A DNA stretch of 64,000 nt from positions 122,650 through 186,649 of the forward strand of contig JAWZYV010012269.1 in NCBI GenBank assembly GCA_038373885.1. The letters run 5' to 3'. The notes beneath the pieces were generated by a model. The model did not search any database, had not been told where the DNA came from, and saw only the letters and a program-made list of their open reading frames with translations. Position numbers and translations under genes: made by a program. Below, one piece after another: positions 12,301 to 21,300 of this stretch (position 1 is the stretch's first letter; every line of letters starts with the position of its first letter). The stretch comes from Cheiracanthium punctorium (taxonomy: Eukaryota; Arthropoda; Arachnida; Araneae; Cheiracanthiidae).

Positions 12301-15300
12301 AGTAATTTGATTGAAGATTGAATATTGACTCCTTTACACAAGTTGGATGCCATTTATTCTCTTAGGTACAGCTATTCACTGTAATCGTTTTAGAGTGTAT
12401 TTTTGTAAAATTATTAAGCATATGTAAAATATTAAAGTTACTTTTGACTCAGCTACGATTGAACACATTTCATTATGAAACACTTGATTGGTCTTGGCTT
12501 ACATACCTGTATATTTTCAGGGATTTTGTGAATTTACGAATCTGGAAAAAACAAGATTCTGGTTATATTCATGGGACCGTCGGAACGACACATCCAGAAG
12601 TACCTGTGGTTTCAAAATATGTCAGGTCGGTATTTTCAGTAAACTATTTTTCTGTCAAAAGGTCGCCGGACTCTAAAGTTCTGGTTGTACAACAGGAAAT
12701 ATAAAAACTTGTGCAACTTGAACGACTTTGTAAATAAGAATATAGAATTTGCGCAAGATCTTTATTTTGTAAGAACTTACATCTTCAAAATACTGAGTTA
12801 CCAATTTCTAAGGTATTTCGTGGGGAGGAATTACGTAAACGCATGGTGGGACTGAAAAGTATAAGTGACAACTTTCTAGCGATACATAGTGCACTAAGAT
12901 GTCCCTGATGAAATGGAAACTCTTTCCTGTTTTCAGTCTTAATTAGATGACTGTGAAACAATATTTTTATATGCTGGGTGGGGCATATAGTGCAAAAACA
13001 TACATGCCTGATAGCAAATTTTACATGTCCCGCCCAGACAGCACATAAGCTTAAATCAAGCTTGACATTTCTTTGAATTTGACGTATTAATACAAGCTTG
13101 ACAGTTCAATTCATTTTAAGCTTGCAGCAAGCTTGGAGAAGTCATTTGAACTGTCAAGCTTGAATACAACTGGATGACTGCTTGATTTGGAAAGCCACAT
13201 CCACATAACAAATAATTTATCATCAGTGATAAATGTACTTAACCATAGAATTTAAAAAAAAAAAAGATTCTATATTTCCAAATATGGAAATTCTTCAAAA
13301 TAAAATACAATTATACTACGAAATTGATTTCAAAATCAGTCGTTTGTCTCGATTTGGCTAGTATTGCCCAACATGAGTGTCGCGATATTGAAAGTTTTAA
13401 AACGTGTGCTGCTTTTAAGTTTATATTATGTTTATTTCCCTATTAGTAGAGTCTATAAATCACACATAACATTATTTTAATTTTGATTCATCCCATGGAA
13501 AAATAAAAGAGGCAGATCGGCAACGGGTACTGATCGATCTCGCCAGAAAACGGCGTGACAATCATAACAGTCACTTGAAACTTTAGTCATGCCAGGGCGA
13601 GGCAGATTGGCGGAATGGTTAGGATGCTGGCCTCCCAACCCTTAAGTCCCGAGTTCGATCCCAGCCGCGGACGCTTGATGGAAACAGATTAAATTAACTT
13701 GAAATTTCAGCATAGAGGGGAAAATGCGTGGAAAAATAAAATATGTGGGGCGAGTTCGTCGACGGGCGCCCCGTGTATTTAAGAAATTTTTTTAGGAAAA
13801 ATTTTTAAGCTTGAAATTAAACTTGCTATGTCAAGCTTAATGCAAGCTGGGCAAGTGCAAACGTGAACACTTGATTCAAGCTTGCATTAAGCTTACACGC
13901 TTGAAATTTTCAAGCTTAATTCAAGTTTATTGACTTGATAAATCAAGCTTGCTACAAGTTTGCTGTGCTGTCTGGGCGTGCATGGCGGCCAATAGTTTTT
14001 CCAAGCCCGATACCAGGGAATGCAATCTCGATCCCGCAGGAACGGGATCCCACTGGATCCCGCACAAATATTTGCAGGACTAGTCTCGCGGGATTGAAAC
14101 TGAGAAATAATTTATTTTTATTACAATTTCACTACGCATTCCCAATTTTCAATTGATCAAACATTTTCGCATATTTATGTATCTTATGTAACAATGCATG
14201 AATCAATAATTACAAATTTTAATTTAAAATTTTATTTTTTTAATTATCCTATGGAAGTTTGGATCGAACACTATAATCTAAATTTTTCGCTAACTTACCA
14301 ATCTCCAAATGAACTAAAATATGCCATGTTACTAATTTATCTCTTAGCGAACAGTCAGGAAGCAATTATAAAAAGTTTTTATTTTAGAATTTAATTTTTT
14401 TAGTTAACGATTTTAGTTAATTATTTTACTAAAATTAAATCCACGCTAGGAACGATTCGGACTTATTCCATTTATGTCCTTTTTGAGGAAGTAAGAAAAT
14501 AAAAATAAGTATGCTAATGTGCCTATAAATTTTATAGTAAGTTATTTTCTTTACACAAATTTAAAATTCGTATTAAAATCGTTTTCTTTTCTTATTTCAC
14601 TCTGTTATCAGATGTTAATTTAATTCTAAGCTTGATGGAAATACTCATCTGAAGCTTGTCAAACAATATTCCCGTGGGATCCAGCATTGGAGCCGGATCA
14701 ATAAATCTCAATTACAAAATCCTACGAAACAAAAAGAGTGAGGGATTGCATTCTCAAATCATCGGAGCCCTAGAAAAGGTGATGAAGATGAAGAACCAGT
14801 GATCATGGGCGGAGAGGATCCATAGTAACCCCCTCTCCTCTAGCTCCCATCTTGCTATGATTTGCATACTGGCATAGCACCGATGTGCTTCAACACTAAA
14901 TATTGTATCTTTCTGCGGCAGGACACTTGATTTATCCCCCCCCCCCCTTCAAAGAATCGTACGGGCGCCCATGCCAGTGATGTCTTTAAAAGGCGAACTT
15001 CAGTGAACCATGCGAAAATGTATGGCTCCTTCGGGGTTTTACACAAAAAAAGCTTTTTGTCGAGTGCTTTTGATTATTCCCTATCAAAATTAGATCTAGA
15101 CTAGGAAGACGGGTGATTCTTTGCTTCTTAATTATTACATTCTTTTTTAGTAATTTAGTACCTTATTCTGAGTATCATGTCTATAATTTTCATATTTCTG
15201 TAAGTTGTATTAATTATCAAATAAGGTTGATTATAATCATTAAAGTTAAACTTCATAGTTCTTAAAGGGGTACCTTGATCGGAAGACTTTTTAAGAGGTT

Positions 15301-18300
15301 CTAATGTGTATTCACGTTACATATGGAGAAAACCGAAAGAAATTCCAGACCGTTCGATCGACAGCCACGTGGTAGGCCCGAACGCGGTACCTTCACACTT
15401 TCGTCCTCTACTATGTTCAATGCCTTATCCACTCGGCCATGGTGGAGCCTCTATTTTTGAAATATTTCTTTTAATAATGTTTCAAGCGCTTTTTATACGT
15501 AATTCTCAATGTTGAAATACCGGGCATTTCAATTTGTTTGATCAGAGGGTCAAATTTTGGTTATTGACATTAGCATCATACTTCCAAGTACCATAAGTTT
15601 TCCATTGACATGCTGCTATTTTTTATGCCATAAACTTTATAAAGGGTCTTTGATTTAAAATATTCGAAAAATATTTTGTGGTGGCTCTGCATACAAAAAT
15701 TTTATGCTAGTAAAATGAGAAACTATTTTTGAAAAACCATGCATTTAAAAAAAGTTTTCATTTTTTTAATATAATTTTTAATAGGGTGTTAACAATCAGA
15801 AAATGAACTTTTTTCCCAAAATGGTGATTTTTTTTGGACCGAAATTCTATAATTGAGGAATTATCCACAAGTTGAATTAAATATATCTTTTATCGGTTTA
15901 AATTCAAATACCAAAACCGTCAATAAAAAGAAAATGTTATCGCAGCATTTTTTCCCCAAAATGGTGATTTTTTGGGACCGAAATTCTATAATTGAGGAAT
16001 TATCCACAAGTTGAATTAAATATATCTTTTATCGGTTTAAATTCAAATACCAAAACCGTCAATAAAAAGAAAATGTTATCGCAGCACTTTTTCCCCAAAA
16101 TGGTGATTTTTTGGGACCGAAATTCTATAATTGAGGAATTACCCACAAGTTGAATTAAATATATCTTTTATCGGTTTAAATTCAAATACCAAAACCGTCA
16201 ATAAAAAGAAAATGTTATCGCAGCACTTTTTCCCCAAAATGGTGATTTTTTGGGACCGAAATTCTATAATTGAGGAATTATCCACAAGTTGAATTAAATA
16301 TATCTTTTATCGGTTTAAATTCAAATACCAAAACCGTCAATAAAAAGAAAATGTTATCGCAGCACTTTTTCCCCAAAATGGTGATTTTTTGGGACCGAAA
16401 TTCTATAATTGAGGAATTATCCACAAGTTGAATTAAATATATCTTTTATCGGTTTAAATTCAAATACCAAAACCGTCAATAAAAAGAAAATGTTATCGCA
16501 GCACTTTTTCCCCAAAATGGTGATTTTTTGGGACCGAAATTCTATAATTGAGGAATTATCCACAAGTTGAATTAAATATATCTTTTATCGGTTTAAATTC
16601 AAATACCAAAACCGTCAATAAAAAGAAAATGTTATCGCAGAAGCTTTAAGTCACCTTGACATTCACCACATAGGATAAGGAAGAAGACTATGAGAGAAAA
16701 CAAATGACGTGCAAGAGAAGACAAATGATCCGCAAGAAGACAAATGATAGGCAAGAAGACAAATGATACGCTAGAAGACAAATGACAGTGGCCATACTCA
16801 AAAAATTTTTTTTTTTTTCCCACCTTGAGTTAAGTTCCTTTTTTCGTAATTTAAGAATTTCCCTTCAGTCATAGGCTATAAACTTTCAAAGCTTTAAAAT
16901 CGAATATAACTCAGTGAATATTACTTCTAGACATGTCCAGTTTTTGTAAATCATTTTTTGAGGATAAGACTTCGTAATTTGCATTTTAAATTTTGTATAC
17001 AGGGTCTACTAAAGAATTAATTTCTGTTTAGTATGTTTGCATCTTATCAAAAGGTATGGCATAAAATGTAACTGCATTTCATTAGGTAACATTTTGAAGT
17101 TAGAAGCATAATGAATGCTGGTGTTAATAGACAAAAGGATGCTCCTCTGATGAAACAAATTAAAACACCTCGTATATTACTTCATATTTTAAAAAGTAAA
17201 ATCATATTACTGAATACTGAAACACTGCTATAGTTTACTATAATACAGTGAGAGCTGAGGACTCATTAAGAATCCCCTAGAAAAACTGCTTTCGAATTGA
17301 TGAATAAGTAAAAATGTTATTCGAGATCACAATCCGAGACATGAATTTCTAGAAATTTTAAGTTATACTTCAATGACATCGTATTTTGTTTGGAATGTAT
17401 AGAGTTTTTTTAATGTAAGCTTACATCAACTTGAATATTTGTAAAAGTTTTCCAGAACAAAGGTAAACTTGGTTTGATTTGTTTCACGAAGGTCAATTTG
17501 TCCATCTGGGTTATGTACAAGGCGATTCTGCGGTCATGAGAAAATTTTGTTGAAGTGTTACAGCTTACTCAAAGAAAAAAAAAAAATCTGTAAGAATGCT
17601 TTCGGTAGCGGCTAGTTAAGGCACGACCTCAAAGAATGGCACTTGAAAAGTAAAGCAAATGAATATTTAGAACATCGTTATTTACCGCAATGTTTACAGT
17701 AAATGTTCAAAATTGCGACCGCCAACAGGAATACATGCGCTTGGTAGCGTCGTAAAATCTTCTCTCATGGCCGAAATCACTGCTTTCTTCAGATGCATAA
17801 GACAACAAATGGGCAAGCCTTCTTCTGCCTTCTTACAGCCACGGATTCTTATTTTGGATTCCTGTTGGTTGTCGCTATTTCTAATATTGATTGTAAACAT
17901 TGCTGCAAAGAGGAACTTTTTTGTAGATAAGACTTCGGTTTCGTAATTTGCATTTTTCTTTTTGTATACAGACTCATACTAAAGAATTATTTTCTCTTTA
18001 GTATGCAGCATCTTATCAAAAGGTATGGCATAAAATGTAACTGCATTTCATTAGATAGTTCATAGTTCTGGTGCTGTTGTGAATAGTAATGGTGTAATGT
18101 TTTATATTTTCATGTCTCATTTTTTGCGTTCGTGTCTAAACGCGTCACTTTCGACTGTACATTTCTGTACAAAGCTGTACAACCCCTCAAAATTTGTCCA
18201 ATGAAAGAAGAATCACCCTTATAGGGCTATCACACTGAGAAAAATCCGACCAACTTTCCTTGCAAATCAAGCTTCCGGCCGATTTTCTCCGCCGTTACCT

Positions 18301-21300
18301 TGACGACCGCGAACTACAACTTTTTCCTTTGCGAAGGAAAAAATCTGAGTCGGACGAAATTTCGGCCAGTCAGAGTACTTCTTCCTGCTACGTCATAAGC
18401 AATTTCGAGCAATGGCGACTACTACTATGTTCGAAGCTTGGCTCGATGTCAGAATCACGTTTAAATAAAATTATGGCCGCGTTCAAGTGGACTTTGGAAT
18501 TAGAGATTGCTGCCCATCCGATGCTGCCGATCTGATGTAAATATACCAACGCTCGATAAGTAAAATAAGAACCTGCACACCAAATCAGCGATGCGATGAC
18601 TATTTGGCGTCGGAGAGAGTTTGTTTACTTTTGCAACCCTTAAAGATAGCCACGCCTTCAAGTCCGTCGGAAAAGTTGGTCCAGCGCGAAGTTGCTCGGA
18701 TTTTCCTTTTAGTGTGATAAGGCCATTACAGTACTGACGTTAAGCATGTAGCCTAAAAAGTGGAAAAGGCAGACTTTAGAAAAGGACCTGAATATTTGTC
18801 CTGACCTCAGAAAGTCCTGAATCTTAATTTCTAAAGGAAAATTAAAATTTCTGGAGGCGGGAGAGCCACCCCCCCTCAGCTTTCTGTTTGGTTATGTGGC
18901 TGACGGTATCGGGATTTGAATCCGCGATACAATGAATTGCAAAATATTGTGGTAACAATACAATTATCATGGTGAAAGAAATTCTTGCAGACTACACCGT
19001 TATACCAACATCAAAGGCGCTGACAGTATATTCATTCTATCATTTCAATGAGCTAGCTGGAACTTTACTTTCCGAAATATTTGTGACATAATATTTTTAT
19101 AGATAGAAAAAATGTCCATACATAAATTAAACATATTTAAAACTTTTTTGTTACTAACATCAAATATTTATCTTTTTAAGAGGTGAACAAGGACCTGGTG
19201 TTTATATTATTACTCCCTGTTCTACAACAAATGAATGCAAGCTACAGTGGTTACTAAACACAAATTTAAAGGTATTTTTTTTGTAATTATTATTTAGACA
19301 ATATCTTACATCGCATTTTGTTTTCTGGTGTAGTAACTAAGCAGTTCATATTGAACATGCGTACGAATCAAAGAAGTAAAATATTGTGATTTAACGCCGA
19401 AATGTACGGTTGTGATACTTTCGGGAATTGGAATCTTTAAGATTGGTACACCTGGCAAGCACTTGCGACTTGAGCATAGATTTCGAGTACCTTTTCATCG
19501 ACTTCTCCATTTGCGCGCGCCGTGTGGTAACAATTACGGGAGCTGTCCCTATTTGCGAGGACCTCAGGTTCTCAAGCAAGACAGGTCAGCCTTGGAAGAA
19601 TCATTACCGCCGTCTGTAGCTGGGAGACACACGAAAGGTATAGATAATCTTTTTGTGGAGATATGTCAGTAACGGGAGCTGTCCCTATTTGCGAGGACCT
19701 CAGGTTCTCAAGCAAGACAGGTCAGCCTTGGAAGAATCATTGCCGCCGTCTGTAGCTGGGAGACACACGAAAGGAATAGATAATCTTTTTGGGGAGATTT
19801 GTCAGTAACTGACATAAGCGTACTGCGTTACTGTTTTTTGTTTGTTTGTTTGTTTTGTTTGGAGAATTTTTTATGGTGTTTTTCTTGAAAGAAATGGTTT
19901 AAATGAAATAATTTTGAGATAAAGGTGGGGAGTGATTCACGTGTTTCCCCACCTGTGGTTACTGAAAGCGAAAGCAGAAACTTTATTTCTATTCATCTTG
20001 TTGATTTGGTGAAGGGGGTGGGGGTTTGAATTAATACGGGTTAAATATATTTTCTTGTCATTTAAGATAAGTTTTTCCCTCTATCTTTCTTCATTCCGTT
20101 TCTCCCTTCCTAAGTGAAACATGGACCTTAAAAATAAAGACACCTTAAAGTTCTCTGGGCATGTTTGGGGAAAAAAATCCTCTGAGAAATGTCTGGGCAA
20201 GTGCAGGAGGGCGGAAGTTGTAGGACAAGACACAACTTTGAACTGTGCTGATTTTATAGGCAGCTACAAATAACATAAGTTATTCGTAGTAATAGAATAA
20301 GGTGGCTGGGTCATGTTTGCAAAGTCTCGGAAGATAATTCCAGTAAGATCTTGACGTTCAATGACCCGGGGAATCACAAGCTAAAGAAAAACCACTGGTT
20401 AGATGACGTTGAAAAAGACTTTACTACCGGCTTACTCGGGACTAAAGACTTACTCGGGTTACTACCGGCCACGTAGCCGGCCGATGATGGCCCGAGCAAA
20501 ATTGCTAGTAGGGAAGGGGTAGGGATGGACGCGAGACGAAAAATAAGCGTCTCGCGTCCGCAAAATAGCCTAAAAGCTTGTCTCGTCTCGCAAAAATTCC
20601 TACACCGTAATGTTAAAAATGTGTGTCTCGTCTCGCAAAAAAGCTGTAAATCTCTATCTCGTCTCGCAAAAAAAGTCGTCTCGCGTCCATCCCTAGAAGG
20701 GAGCAGTGAGGGACGCATGTACTTATAAAGAAGAAGTAAAATATTGGAGAAAACAAGTTTTTCCGAATCAACATAAATGGTGTGCCGCTCATGGGTTCCT
20801 AGATTGGTCAAATTTTTCAATATAATTAGCGATTAAGCAGTTCAAAATGTACTTGGCTATCAATGAAGGCTTTCATCTTTATTAAATAAAAATTTTACAG
20901 TAGAAGATTATTTATAGAACCGACCTTAAGTATAAGCACTATAAACTGTGCCACTGTTTGAAGAATTCACTTGATATTTTCAGATAAATAATTTTAAGGA
21001 AGTGGGAGATCTTTCATTTTGTCCAGTATTTTCCCTTTGCCATCGTTTTTGTTAGATTCTTTGTACACTGTGTTGAAAATGAATTCTTCGAAAGATGTTC
21101 TTGATCAAGAAGCGAGATAATTCTTTAGCTTCATTACACCAGAATTTAATCTGATCTGCTCTTTAAGCTCAAAATATTGCAGTTTGAAGAGTTTATTGTG
21201 ATAATTCTTGATCTACTGGCGGTACTTATAAGTACTACTCACTTTAAACTTTCATCCCATTACGAGTATATTAATGATTATGTTGTTGTTGTGTATTAAG

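Noticed and set aside
13601..13680. Possible tRNA gene
   Set aside because: A and B boxes are present but no acceptor stem or full cloverleaf forms, and a SINE body follows.
20374..20820. 148-codon minus-strand open frame
   Set aside because: It crosses the GTCTCG repeats and the LINE tail in antisense; its repetitive ARRD-like residues come from the repeat.
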